Part shown: positions 15,360 to 27,600 of the stretch, piece after piece
How the letters are laid out: the number at the start of each line of letters is the position of its first letter
How positions within the stretch are numbered: the stretch's first letter is position 1
Source of the DNA: Planoprotostelium fungivorum
Lineage: Eukaryota; Evosea; Variosea; Cavosteliida; Cavosteliaceae
Direction of reading: 5' to 3'
Assembly: GCA_003024175.1 (NCBI GenBank)
Contig: MDYQ01000257.1
Coordinates: forward strand, 62,001-126,000
Length of the DNA: 64,000 nt
Program-made: the position numbers and the translations under genes
Notes under the pieces: model-generated
The model's input: only the letters and a program-made list of their open reading frames with translations
Told to the model about the DNA's origin: nothing
Databases searched by the model: none

Positions 15360-16995
15360 ATGACCGAACACGTCCCCATCGTCATCGTTGGAGGAGGCCT
15401 AGTTGGCCTGTCTGCGGCAGCCTTCATCGCATCACGTGGAGTCAAACCTGTTCTCATCGAGAAACACCCCGGTTCATCGCTTCACCCGAGAGCCATGGGT
15501 TACACTGCCAGAACCATGGAACTCTTCAGGTCGATCGACTTGGAGAAGAAGATCCCTCAGATCGATGCCAGCTTCCGATTACGCAGAGTCAAGGTGGAGA
15601 GCATGGCAGGAAAATGGTTCGAGGAGACACACTGGTCAGAAGCAAGGGGAAAAGATGGACAGAAGGGAGGGAAAGGAGATCATGCTCCCTCTGCGATGCC
15701 CAGCCCGTGTATGGGTGCCGCCATTGCCCAAGACAGGTTAGAACCCATCATCCGCACGAGAGCGTTGGAATTTGGCGCAGACATTCGATTGAACACACAA
15801 GTCACGAGTATCGAACAAGACGATGAATGTGAGCTGTCGTGTTTCGGTGGTAGATCTAATGTGTTCACCAGGCGTGACTCTTCACTTGAAGGATCGTCTG
15901 AACAGGAGCATCAGCTCTATTACCGCCGACTACGTCATTGCAGCCGATGGACACAGCAGCCCCATCAGAGAAGCGCTCGGCATCAAGCGGAGCGGCCGAG
16001 GTCACATGCAGACCGTCAAGAGCGTTCTCTTCCGCGAGACCAACAACAAGCTGGAAGAGTACAAGGAGAGAGGTTACCAGCAATTTTCCATCGAGCAGCC
16101 AGACCTGAAGGCCTTTGTCACGACCTACTCTGACGGCAGATGGGTCCTCATGTACACCGACGATGTGGAGAGAGAGCCTTCAGCTCACCAAGGAGAGATC
16201 AGGAAGGCCGTAGGAAGAGACGACATAGACATCGACATCATCACGACCGGCTGCTGGGACCTCTCCGCTCTCATCGCGGACACTTTCAGCTCTGGAAGGA
16301 TCTTCTTAGTAGGAGACTCAGCTCACCAGTTGCCTCCCAACCGTGGTGGCTACGGTGCTAACACTGGAATCGAAGACGCCCACAATATCGCGTGGAAGCT
16401 AGTAGAAGTATTAGAGAAAAGAGCCAGACCGGAGCTGCTGGCCACCTACGATGCAGAGAGGAGACCCATCGCCTGGCTCAGGCACGACCAGATCTTCGCC
16501 CGGTCTGATTACTCTTACCAAGCGGGGGAGAATGGGAAGAAGGCTATTACCTATGACGATGCCGCTATGGAGCTAGGACAGCTGTATAGATCAGCAGCTA
16601 TCGTCGGTGCCGGGAGCGAGTTACCACCAGCCGCTACGCCGGAGGAATGGAACGGTCAGCCGGGAACAAGAGCTCCACATCTCTACGTAAGCATGGGAGA
16701 AGATCAGATCTCTACTCTGGATCTATTTCAGAAGGGGTGGGTCCTCTTCTGTTCCGGAGAGCACTGGAAGGAGGCAGCGGCAGTCAATGGGATACCGACC
16801 GTCGATCTCGATACAGATTTAAGACATGGAGAAGAATTAAGACGTGAACTGGGTATTAACATGGTCGGAGCTTCTCTGATACGCCCCGATGGTTATATCG
16901 CCTGGAGACGGATCGGGACGGAGGCTCCTATTACGGAAACACCGGTCGACGCACTCACGGCAGCGTGTTCTGATTTAAATAAATTATCGGCTTGA
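15360..16995 (+). CDS. FAD-dependent aromatic hydroxylase (phenol 2-monooxygenase/PheA-TfdB type)
   Basis: Two exons (15360-15828, 15872-16995) give 530 residues. It has the class A flavin monooxygenase motifs: IVIVGGGLVGLSAA (dinucleotide fold), ADYVIAADGHSSPIREALG (DG motif) and GRIFLVGDSAHQLPPNRGGYGANTGIEDAHNIAWKL (GD motif plus the helix typical of the PheA/TfdB group). The C-terminal thioredoxin-like part (GWVLFCSG ... VGASLIRPDGYIAWR) is also typical. Such enzymes use NAD(P)H and O2 to hydroxylate phenols and other aromatic rings. The substrate cannot be told. With one intron in 1.6 kb it is intron-poor for this region, which would fit relatively recent gain from a bacterium or fungus. 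Confidence 0.88.
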
Positions 16996-17170
16996 TGTGA
17001 GGACCCTTTCTTCAGAAATACATTTTCCCACCGGATTCGTCGCCAGGCAATCAGCTGAATTTCGCACGTAGGTGAGCTTACGAGATCCTTTAAGGAGATT
17101 GAGGAGAGTATATCCCACGAGATCACGAGGATGAATACAAACAGAAAATAGAAGGAGGCCAGCCGAAAAC

Positions 17171-17826
17171 ATGCAAGGACAACTGTGGACGGAGTACCTA
17201 GATCAACCATTCCCTGCGAGCGTCCTCCATTGGGTGGAAGAAATGTGGGAACAGGAGTCACGGCTGCAGAGGGGAGAGACTATACCAGACTCACCGCAGA
17301 TGACATCATCACCAACCATCGATTTTCCGTCCCCGTTTCAACTGTTAGAACCTCTCAGACACAACCAGAGGAGATCATACAACGGCGAGAGCAGGTTCAT
17401 ATCTCCCAGGCCAGTCGTCATCTTGGATAAGGTATTTTGTGTTGTCACCCCTCAGGCTGACCACTACAGTCATCACCGCTGGCCACAAGCATGAAGTATT
17501 GTACGGTCACAGTGAAGCTACTGGATCAAGAGGGGTCCCCTCTGTTAGAAGACGAGCAGGACCATCTCTTCAGCCCCCAGGGAAAACAGTTTGTCCTGTC
17601 TGTCGCACACCACCGAACAGCCCCGATCTCTGTCAAATTAACGGGCAAGATAGAGCTGAGAGAGCTCCGCTTGGGATTCACTGTCGTCTGTGAGACGAAC
17701 GAGGGAGAGACGTTACGATTCCACCTTACGTCCAATGCTTTTCACTTGCTCAGAGACCGTCGACCGAAGATGAGAAGTGGAGTGCGTGTCTCTGGCAGAG
17801 GAAGACGTGAAGATCTGTGTAGATAA
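17171..17826 (+). CDS. Unknown protein with beta-rich C-terminal half
   Basis: Two exons (17171-17431, 17470-17826) join in phase 0 to about 205 residues. The first half is polar (MQGQLWTEYLDQPFPASVLH ... PRPVVILDK). The second half is regular and beta-like: MKYCTVTVKLLDQEGSPL, FVLSVAHHRTAPISVKLTGK, ELRLGFTVVCETNEGETL, FHLTSNAFHLLRDRRPKM. The pattern looks like a DNA- or peptide-binding sandwich of a regulator, with a basic RRPK at the end, but I cannot name the family. The extreme C-terminus may differ if a further intron starts at the GTGCGT near 17782. Confidence 0.5.
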
Positions 17827-17909
17827 ACTGTTAAATATATGCTGTGAGTCGGTTGTACGCCAACCACAAATCTAGCGAATTGTGAATTATTTCAACCGGA
17901 AACATCAGG

Positions 17910-18665
17910 ATGGAATGTGATTTCATCATCATCACAGGAGGACCATGTTGTGGAAAGACGACCTTGTTGGAAGCTATACAGAAGCTAAACATCGGTGGTG
18001 TCAATATCGTCTTCGAGATGGCCAGAACCTACATTGATGAGAAGATGGAGCAAGGTTTATCCCTGCAAGAGATTCGAAAAGACCCCTGGCAATTTCAGAC
18101 GGAGGTGATGTTCTTGCATCATTCCCGATTCCAATCCGACGATTAGGTTCTAAAGAGAAAAGTCGAACTGGAAGATGAGCTGTTATCCGATCCGTCACAT
18201 AGAGTGATCCTGATGGAGAGAGGAATACCTGATTCCATCGCGTACGGTGCTGCCGATGGTGGTATCTTCCCAGCTGATCAGTTGAGCACGCGACACGCAA
18301 GGGAAAATCTCAGAGATCGAATGTGGCCTAATCAGTGAGCCGAATCGTACGATGCTCATTGATCATCGTCAATCAGACACCTCCCAACACACTCAACTCA
18401 AGAAGAAGACGAGAAGACGCTCGAACGGTGCGGCCTCCATCACATGTCCTATCCCCAATACAAAGCTGTCATCATCTTGGATGAGCTGCCTTATCGAGTT
18501 GATTACGCGAGAACAGAGACGGCAGAAGAGGCAAAGAGGATCCACAATCTCTTATACGAAGTGTATCGAAGACTCGATGTCCCTCTCTATCGAGTGCCAC
18601 CATCGGACATCACGGAGAGGGTGGCTCATGTCTTGCAACTGATCGAAGAAATCAAGACGAAATAG
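17910..18665 (+). CDS. P-loop ATPase/kinase of the AAA_28 family
   Basis: Three exons (17910-18104, 18147-18334, 18377-18665) encode a protein of about 223 residues. The N-terminus carries IIITGGPCCGKTTLLEAI, a Walker A loop of the G-x4-GKT type. EMARTYIDE follows, then a Walker-B-like HRVILMERGIPDSIAY, and the C-terminal block YKAVIILDELPYRVDYARTE with EEVYRRL-type helix and RVPPSDITERVAHVL. That succession is typical of AAA_28/NadR-like nucleotide-binding proteins, whose substrates are largely unknown. The last acceptor was fixed at 18376 because it is the only AG that keeps the conserved block in frame. Confidence 0.75.
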
Positions 18666-18680
18666 ACAAGATTGCGTTTA

Positions 18681-19634
18681 TTACAGAATGGTGCAACCCT
18701 TGCTCTTCTTCTTTGTCTCTGTCGCTGAGCCCCCAGCCTTCGATGGGTGTTGCTGTGAACAGTCAGTCGTGTCTACATGATGAGATCGAGCTTCTCACGT
18801 CGATGACAATGGTGGCTGCCTTCTCAAATAACTCTCTCAGGTTCTATGTTTCGGTCAGATGAGATGATTGCATTGGAGATCACTTTTTGTGTCAGAGCGG
18901 AGACTTCCATGTATGTGTTCATCCTCATCTCTCTCGAAAGCTGTTCTCCCTTCTCCGTTGTTATAGGCTGTATAAGGTCATCATGTGTTGAAAGAACATG
19001 GGAGAATTACCTCCTGTTGACTCTGCTTGAGACTTTCTATTGTGGTAGGATCGTCTCTGTTTGTACGTCACCTACGTGAATAAAATAGAATAAAATACCT
19101 GAGGTCGATCTTGGTGCCCACCAGCACGGTTGGTGTCCCTGGACAAAGATGACTCAATTCTGGTAGCCACTGATTCACATTAGACGATCGGCATCGACCA
19201 TTTTCATTACCCTCAGTTTGATATTATCATACGAGGAGGGATTGACGACAGAGAAGCAGACTAAAAAAACGTCCGTTTGTGGGTAGCACAAAGCTCTCAG
19301 TCTATCATATTCCTCCTGACCTGCGACATCATCAGAATGCTTTCGATATCATCGATAACTCACCGGCGGTATCCCAAAGACCCAAATTATACGGTTTCTT
19401 GTCGATCATGATGGCAGAGTTCTGTCCAAGTCAGTTTTCCTTCGAGATCTTTCTAAATCGCTCACATAATTATCGAAAACGGTTGGGACATATTCTTGGG
19501 GGAAGAGGTTGCTCGAGAAGGCCATCAGAAGACATGTTTTACCCACAGCACCATCACCAACCACAACACCTGTGGACAAGATGATGAGATGATGCACAAG
19601 ATGTAGCTCTTGACTCACATTTGAGCGATTGCAT
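18681..19634 (-). CDS. Rho/Rac-family small GTPase
   Basis: The spliced product begins [20 protein letters not shown] (P-loop), then [13 protein letters not shown] (switch I/effector loop of Rac/Cdc42), NLGLWDTAG (switch II), [21 protein letters not shown] (NKxD equivalent) and EVSALTQK (SAL motif). It ends with a polybasic [10 protein letters not shown]. The final CTIL is a CaaX box with Leu, so geranylgeranylation and membrane targeting are expected. These GTPases govern actin, phagocytosis and NADPH oxidase in amoebae and animals. At least seven introns are present; the first exon is only 16 coding bases (MQSLK plus one base). Polyadenylation signal AATAAA lies right at the stop (CTGTAATAAA, minus strand). 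Confidence 0.88.
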
Positions 19635-19816
19635 CTTCTATAGAAGTCAGCCGTTTGCCCGATGGTTGCGAAGAAAATGTCAAGTGACTGTGCCTTGACG
19701 TGCTACAACTCCCCTGCGGAACTGTTCACACTTGCTTCTTCTTTTCTGACTGGCAGATTATTGTTCTCAACGACACAGCTTCATAGACAAATTATCATCG
19801 TCTGTCTATTCATATC

Positions 19817-21483
19817 TCATTGTACCATAGGTGCACCATCCATTCGCAACACGAAACCTCTCTTCCCTTTCTTCTTCAAGATGAGTGATGCAGTGATCAA
19901 CTCCTCTAGCATCTGTTCGGCGCTCTCACCCTCCAATCTGTCGAGTGATTGAGATCGAAAGAGTCATCTCTGATGAGTATCATCATCACCTCCTGATGGA
20001 ACCATTTTCAAAGATGATCTCCATGGTGCAGTCTTCATCCGTCGAGATGTCCGCCGACACCATGACATCACTGGGCTCATCACTCTCTTGCTCGTCTTGA
20101 TCTTCCTCCAATCTACAACGGTCACGTGACTTCCACCTCCCTTCCTCTCACCCCAGTGGTATCCATATCTTCGCGTTGTATTTCGGTGGAATCTTCCTCC
20201 CCCTCTTCTCGATCTGCTCATCGATGCGCGATGTCAAGATCTCCATCGATGCCTCATCATCGGTCAACGGTTTCAGTAGAGTCAAGAGCCACGGCTGACG
20301 TAGAGAGGGCAACCAAGTGAAGTGTCCCTCCCACTCACCATCATCGATGGAGAGGTTTTTCGAGAAGAACGTCCCTGACTCGTTCAGCCCTGCGGACGTG
20401 ACGCTTCACGTACCTCGAAACGATTTCGCATCGGGGGCGACCCAGGATGTGATGCCGTATAGAATGGCGTGGTTCTTGTTTTCGAATTGGATGTGGAGTT
20501 GCAGGGATAGAAGCTCTTTCGGTTTCTTACCGCAGTAGAAGGTCTGGAGGGTGTCAGTGTGTTCCTCTTCTATGTTTGCGTTTCACCTCCGAGCGATTGA
20601 AGTGGATGGAGCCGCCGAATTCTTGCTCTTGTTGATATCCTCGCCGGTCCTCGTGCCAGCCGTCTACATCGTTGTAGATGGAGGAAGAGAAGACGTCTCA
20701 CCTGTGACCAGGGGGGGTAGTGTCTGTGGTGGTTTCGTCGTGGGCCAAGAGTGAGATATCTTCTTCCCTCCCCTCTCTTTCAGATACTCCACGATCTTCG
20801 TGTGTTTCTTTTCTCTCGCTTTCTATTGTGATGATCAGATGATGGACGATGTTTGACTGTTTTGGATGTCATCTACCTTGAGAGGTGTACAGTTGCCCTT
20901 CTCGTGTGAGTTGATGTTGGCTCCTGCATCGACGAGCCACATTACGGCATCGAGAACTCCTTCTGAACAAGCGTAATGCAGTGCTGTATCACCGAAACTG
21001 CAGGGATCAAAAACATGCGATGGTGAATGTGTCCCACTCATTGGATTGATTGATCTGGAAGGGAGAAGAGACGCCTTTCTCCTTGTGGAAATCGATCAAT
21101 TTCTTCAGACTCTTGAGCTTCCCACTGATGATTGCTATGCTGGCGGGTGTGCTGATATTATCCGTCATATTGGATGAGATCACGTGTGACGATAATAGGA
21201 TGACTCACAGCTGCTGAGGACCCGCAAAGATGTTCGGATTGGCTCCATGATTCAATAAAAGATCAACTCCTTGTTCGTAATCGAGAGCCATTGCAAGATG
21301 TAAAGGTGTATCACCCGTTGGAGCTCTCTGATTTACTGCATTCGCATCGAGAAGTTGCGTTGTCTGGATTGATAAGATTCGGAAGATCAACAGCATTATC
21401 ACCAGATCGTTATCCATCTGAGAGATGGCATCGTGGAGCAGGGTCCACTTCCGTAATTTGAACGGTTTTTCGGACATGGTCAT
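19817..21483 (-). CDS. Ankyrin-repeat protein, unknown C-terminal domain
   Basis: Starts MTMSEKPFKLRKWTLLHDAI and has three to four ankyrin repeats (TGDTPLHLAMALDYEQGVDLLLNHGANPN; FGDTALHYACSEGVLDAVMWLVDAGANIN; HTKIVEYLKERG). A conserved-looking C-terminal region follows: DGWHEDRRGYQQEQEFGGSI, TFYCGKKPKELLSLQLHIQF, NHAILYGITSWVAP, IPPKYNAKIWIPLG, an acidic EEDQDEQESDE and a final SAEQMLEELITASLILKKKG. The stop was set at 19817 by adding a last exon that joins in frame through a 52-base intron. The domain after the repeats is not recognised; an ANKRD13-like trafficking role was considered but key motifs do not match. The model requires a 24-base intron at 20390-20413. Confidence 0.65.
20663..20678. 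repeat. Intronic inverted repeat TCTACA-TCGT-TGTAGA
   Basis: Full-length copy straddling the acceptor side of an intron in the ankyrin-protein gene (minus strand; the TGTAG arm supplies the splice AG in sense orientation). Arms are intact, centre TCGT. Confidence 0.65.
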
Positions 21484-21547
21484 GGTGTACGTAAAACAAT
21501 CCCCACTACTACCCCACAGCGACTCACTACAATCAACCGCCCTTTAT

Positions 21548-24243
21548 TCACGCCGTGAAGAGGTAATGACACGATGAAGTGAAGCCATTCTTGTTGTCGG
21601 CTTGTGGGATGATCTCTTGTGTTCCAAATTCAGCCATACTGCTCGTGCCGAGTGTGATGAGATTATACACGTACACCCCGCTCCTGGGCGACTCATGAAA
21701 GAAGACAGCATCCTGACAGCTGGATGTGGAGAGGCAAGCTTGGTCATAACCGTTGAAGAAGGAGTACATGTTAGCGCCGGAGATGATGATGTCTTCTGAG
21801 TTGAAGATGCGCAGGGCTTGGGACATCATACAAGTTTTGCTCTGGCAGTTGGAAAAATCAGGATCAGAATAATGAGTGCCAAGGAACGAGTTGAGTGGTG
21901 CAGGTACATTCGGCTACTCATCGTCAACGTCCTCTCACGGTCTCTGATGTCTCACCTGATAGTAAGGTGTCTCCGTCTGCAGCATGGAGACGAAGATGTT
22001 GCTGGCATTATAAAAGTTATATTGAAAGTTGATCGAGTGCTCGAAAGAAGTTCCGTACAGCCACGACGCCTGTCTCGATTCCATCAGAAGCCCTGCCTCA
22101 CCGTCATCACCTCCATCGTCTCAATCTTCTTCACCTCTTCCATTGTAGACGCTGATGTGAGGCTGACCCGGTGAGTCCATGTCTCGATCTGCAGTCCATC
22201 CCCACACGTTCTCCATGTAAATTGAAGCCGATGCAGTCACGTGCATCATCATGAAGACACCCAGACATTCTGGAATCACGTTTGCGGCCGAAGCAGGACA
22301 CTGCTCGATCTGTTCAAAACATAAACCGAAATGAAGAAGAGGAAGGTGGTGACCTGTTGGTAGGTTCCTACAGCTCCCCCGATACGAAAGTGACAGTCCC
22401 ACATACCGGCAGATGCCGGAGAATTGGGTGAATCGCGTATGTTCCATTGCACCAGAATGGCTCCCTGTGCAGGACCAGCCGCAGTGAACATCAATTCTGA
22501 CAGCTCTACACTTCCCACGTCACCAGGTAGGCCCACCTTTCCCATCAATTCTCCACGAATTATCTTCCACTCACTTGGATCATGGGTTCGGGGTGGGCAG
22601 GGTCAGAGAAGGAGGGACCGTGAGCCATCAGCTGACTCCAAGCTTCGCCCACCATGCGGGTGCCGGCAGGAACGAAGAGAGTGCGAGTCAACCGGTAGGT
22701 GCCGGCGGGGAGGAAGACGATTCTACAACCCGCCGAATCGATCGCCAGCTGCAACGCGGCCGTGTCGTCTTGGTTACCGTCGCCGCGAGCACCCATGGCT
22801 CGTACATCGATGACGTCATCCAGATTTGCGCCTTCATATTGGGGTCGAGGGCGGACTATGTAGAGATCATTCTTGTCTGTCAGTGTCGTAGGTCTCTCCA
22901 TCCTGCGCGGAGTCATCAGTGAAGTTTCACGCGGAATTTCAATGACAGACACCTTTTTGTGAGACCACGGTAATCGAAGCCTTGGGTGGGTGAGTTGTAA
23001 ATGCGACCAGTGAGGAAGATATCGATGGTTAGTGTCTCCATAGATCCACTCAATAAAACGGTACCAGCCGTGTCGACGACGGCTCTGTCGACTCGGTGGA
23101 ATTTCACATGGTCCAGGGTGAGTGTGACGTCTGCCGTACCGTGACCCGCCACGGTAACGATGGCCTCCGTCACTTGATCGAATTGGGAATCTACAACGGC
23201 CATGGAGCTGACGGAAGGCTGCTGGCCGTTCATACCGGAGATATCGAGACCTCTCGTGGAGTTGTAGACTGACAGCTGATGAAATACCCAGCCCCAACCC
23301 CACAGTATCCGCAACGCCACTCTCGTGTTCCGTATGGTTAGACCTTTGATGTTGAACTGTTGGTTGCCGATGATGACTCCGGTGTCTCCTCCTGTGGAGG
23401 GTCAGTCAGCCTATCACGTGATGTTCATCGATTGCAACCTGATACGGTGACGTCTCCAAAGTAGCTGGCCGACCCGCTTTCGCATAGGATTCCTCGGTGT
23501 TGTGTTCCTGGCTGTGAGCTGAGTTCGATCTGAATCTTGAACAGAGAGGATCCTTGGGCTACCATCCAACGGATCGCAGTGATTGGAATTTGTGCTGGAA
23601 CGGCCGTGGTGTCTATCTTCAAGTTTCTCATCTGCTGGTGAAAGTTGTTCTGTGTGGAATGAGTGGTGACTTGAGGGTTTTCACTCACTTGAATTCTGAA
23701 CCAGTTTCCGCCATTTGTATCCGTATTGGCTTCGATGATGCGATCTCCGATGAAGTCGGGGGAAGCTCTGATAGTGGGAACATCATTTGCATCACCGACC
23801 ATCAAAGTCATAAAATAGAGAGGAATCGTGGACCGCACTCGATAGACTCCAGAAGGGAAGTAGATGACCGCATAGCGAGTGGTGCTGGAATCACAATTCG
23901 GGCCACATCTTCCATCAGCTATGGCCCTTCTGATCGGCTCTGTATCGTCCGCGACACCATCTCCCTTCGCTCCATAATCCATCACGTTTCGAAAGACCTG
24001 GGCACGCATCATCCAACACAGTCTGAACGTGAGATCGCACCTGATAAGTTCCATTCTGAAATGCGGAGAGCGATGTGTGCTGTTTTCTTCCCAACCAAAA
24101 TGGAGCACCGCTTGAAAGAATCATTCTACATGTTGCACGAAATCTCACCCTGTCGAAGTGTAGGCCGGACAATCTGCCAGAGAACTCGAAATCCCCACCA
24201 AGAGGAAGACAGTGTATACAATCCAAGTGTTTGGTAGCTTCAT
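21548..24243 (-). CDS. Secreted glucan 1,3-beta-glucosidase-like protein, GH55 family
   Basis: A signal peptide (MKLPNTWIVYTVFLLVGISS) leads into two pectate-lyase-3-type beta-helix halves, the hallmark of GH55. The first has NVMDYGAKGDGVADDTEPIR, then YAVIYFPSGVYRV and IRWMVAQGSSLFKI. The second has DVRAMGARGDGNQDDTAAL, then RIVFLPAGTYRLTRTLFVPAG. C-terminal tail: GANMYSFFNGYDQACL ... GVYVYNLITLGT. GH55 enzymes cut beta-1,3-glucan, the main structural polymer of fungal walls. A phagotroph could use this to digest fungal or algal prey; the role is inferred from family. Multiple short introns interrupt it, so it is native to this genome and not a contaminant. ORF length fits the usual ~750-residue size. 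Confidence 0.85.
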
Positions 24244-24607
24244 CGCTGAAGAATGAGCGAGAGTGATCGATTCACGTGTGGAAATCGCGGCGGACGGACG
24301 CAAATTTCCGAATGAAAATGAGGGCCGCAACACTCCGTTCGGATCTGGCATGAACCCCTTCACGGCATTCCCTCCTCGTACGCGCAAAATTCTTAAAAAA
24401 CGAATGACACAGGAGAACTACATCACGGACTTGTATCTGAATATCATTGTTGAAGCGCATTGATTTCAAAAGCTTCCCTTCGCCCTGAAGGAGGCCGCTC
24501 CTTCACCCAAGACCGCAGTAGTGATATCATCCACACAAGCCATTCGAACTCTCTCGGTGGTGAGGGGACTATCCATCATCAGCTCCCTCTATTCTCATCG
24601 CATCACA
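24244..24607. other. Spacer between xanthine dehydrogenase 3' end and GH55 promoter
   Basis: 364 bases with no gene I can support. Both flanking genes are on the minus strand, so this holds the 3' end of the dehydrogenase gene and the promoter of the GH55 gene. Confidence 0.4.
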
Positions 24608-27600
24608 TCACCTGTCGATCTGAAAGTACTCGTCCAGTCCTCTGCTGCTCCTGGCCGCCTTGATAGCATCCTTTAACGAAAAGTACACGGAAGCTCCCAA
24701 CAGGAAGGGCGGTTCACTGACTGCCTTCGCTGAATGCACCGGAGAGATTTCGATCGACTTTTCGATGTCTTCTTTCAATAGTGTCACGTTCCAACGAGAG
24801 GGTACGTCATCCAAGGTAGCTGAGAGGGTTAGTACAAGTATGTAATTTACGTACACGTACGTATCTTGTAAGTACCAGGCCCGGAGTTTTGTAATTTTCC
24901 GGGGGTGATCCAACTGCGCTCTTCGTCACCCCACCACAACTCCTCTATCGTCACCCAGCCCTGCCCTACTGAATTCAGTACGGCTGATGAGGTCACGTGA
25001 TGTCATACCCTGAGTGAAGGCCCCTTCGATCTGTCCGATGTCCACATTGGGATTGACTGGTGCCCCCAGATCCATCACGATATCAGCTCGTAAGACCTTG
25101 ACACATTTAATATCGGCTGATGACGTAGAATGACATCACACCTTGTAGTCACCCGTCAGCGTGTCGATCTCGACTTCGGTGCAGGCCGTTCCTATGGTGA
25201 AGTACCTCCACGGATCCCCTGGAATTTTCAGAGAAATGGTCGAGCCCCCGCCGGCCTCACCCCTCCCTGTCTTCATGTCTAAACCTTTGTGTTCACTTTT
25301 AAAGAATCCCAATGACGACAGAGACACTCGATCTGCATAAGCCTTCTCACAGATCTCTGCAAAGGTCGCATTCGGATGCGACGCCCGGTAGGGAGCGAAC
25401 CTCTCGTTCAATTCCTGGAGATTTCAGCGTCGACGTTGGTTTTAGGGTTTAACTCACCCGACAAGCATTGTGGACGGCACCACCGTACAGGTCCGACCCC
25501 ATGGAAGCGGAAGTTGTCGACGCATTTGCGATCTTATCTGTCGACATTTCTGACATGTGTACACTCTCGGACGGTATCCCCAATTCTGTCGCGACGACTT
25601 GTGATATCTTACCGTGTCAGGTGAAATTTCATCGGATTTTTTCACCTTGGTGAATAAACCTTGACCCATTTCGACGCCACCGATGGTCACTAGCACGGAA
25701 CCATCTACGTAACACAGAACGAGGGCGGATCCCTGATTGAGTTGCATCGCAGTGAAACCTACGCCGTATTTCGTGGGTAAGATGGAGAGGCCACGCTTGC
25801 AGTGTAGATTCTTCGAATTGAACTCTTTCACCTCTTCTAATCGCTCGAGAAATTTCGAGGAATTCTTGCAGGTGTCCCAAGAACTGATGACGTCATCGAT
25901 CGTCATCTTTACGTGGCACTCACCGTCTCAATTGTTTGGGCACCTTCATACCGTAGAAAGTCGTCTCCCCTTCTCTCATGATGTTCCTCTCCCTCAACTC
26001 GTGAGGCGCCATTTTTAGAACGTGAGCTGCGTGGTCCATCCATTGTTCCGTGAACAGCCAGCCCTGTACAGTACCGAATCCTCTGAAAGCAGTGTTCGAT
26101 GCCACGTTTGTTCTCGCCGGCTGAATTGGGTTGATAAGTTGTCGACGTCGACCGCGTCACCTTGGCAACGCCGGAAAAATTGGGGATGCTGTACGCTCCG
26201 TCGCATTGTAGAAGGGTCTTCACCAGCACGGCACCCGACAGGTCCAGGCTGTGACCGCCGTTGGCGGTCATATCTACCTTTGCCGCCAGGATTTTCCCGG
26301 AAGAATCAAAACCTACGCGGTAGTGTCCCACGTATGGATGTCTCCCCCTGTTCGAGTCAGTCTACAACGATGTAGACGATCGATGTCATCACCCTGTCGT
26401 CTGCATGTCGAGTGGTCTGGGTAACACGAAGCGTACGGGACGTCTCAATTTCCGAGCCGCCAAGGAGGCAGCAGCCGCTATGATACAATTTCTCGTCTCT
26501 TTCCCGCCAAAAGCGCCACCCACGTGACCCACTTTGACGGTGACTCGATGGGCGGGAAGTCCCAATGCGGTCGCCACCTGTACCCGTGAGTTCTCGATGA
26601 AATTTCCTATCACCCACGGTGTGTTGGGCAGCGTGTGCATTCTGAGTGGAGATGTGCAGTACGATGTCATCGTCATTTGGAAGAGCGAGACAGCTCTGTG
26701 TCTCCAAGTACCAATGTTCCTGGCCTCCCATCCTCATATTACCCTCGATCACCTGTTTTCGATGAGATTTCCGTGAGATCTACGACGTAATCTACGACGT
26801 ACAGTGGGGGAGGTAGCCAAGGTGGCATCAGCGTCACCGGTGTGAAATTGTACGGGGTGGGGGTAGATGGAATCTCTCTTCTTTGCCTCTTCGATGCTGA
26901 AGATTCCCTTCTTCTCTCGATATTTCACCTGATTGGACGCATTTAGGGTTTAGTGATTCTGCAGAGAATTCTACCTCCACGAGCTTGGAGGCTTCTCTTG
27001 CGATGTCTTCACTTTCTGCGATGACCGCTCCGATCGGTTGGCCCAACAGCTTCACCTGTTCAAATGATCACGTGATGATTCGATCTACAACGAAGACTCA
27101 CCTCCTTACTGGCGAATATCTCTTCGTCCTTCTCTATCTCTCCGAATAGGTTCGATCCGGGTACGTCCTTGTAAGTATACACGGCGTGTACGCCTGGGTA
27201 CGCCTCCGCTTGTGACACGTCGATGGATAATATATCCGCGCAGCTGTGGGAGGAGGTGACGAGGTAACCGTACAATTGTCTGTGAAATTTCATATCCGCA
27301 ATGTACTTGGCCTCTCCGGTCGATTGTAGAGCGGCCCAGCTGATAGAGCTGTCAGAATGAAATCTGGATGAAATCTCACCGATGGGGCTCTGGTTTACCC
27401 ACGGAAGTACCTCTTATGGGTACATCGTAGTGATGGGAACCTACTACGGGTCGACTGTAGGAAGTGAGAAGTATGACGTCATATGACGTCACACCTGTCG
27501 AACGGGTGACTCTCCGTAGCATCGATTCGTGAATTCTTCCGGTTAGCCACCTGAATCATGTCACTCTACAACGATGTAGATCGCCTCACTCGGTGGAAAA

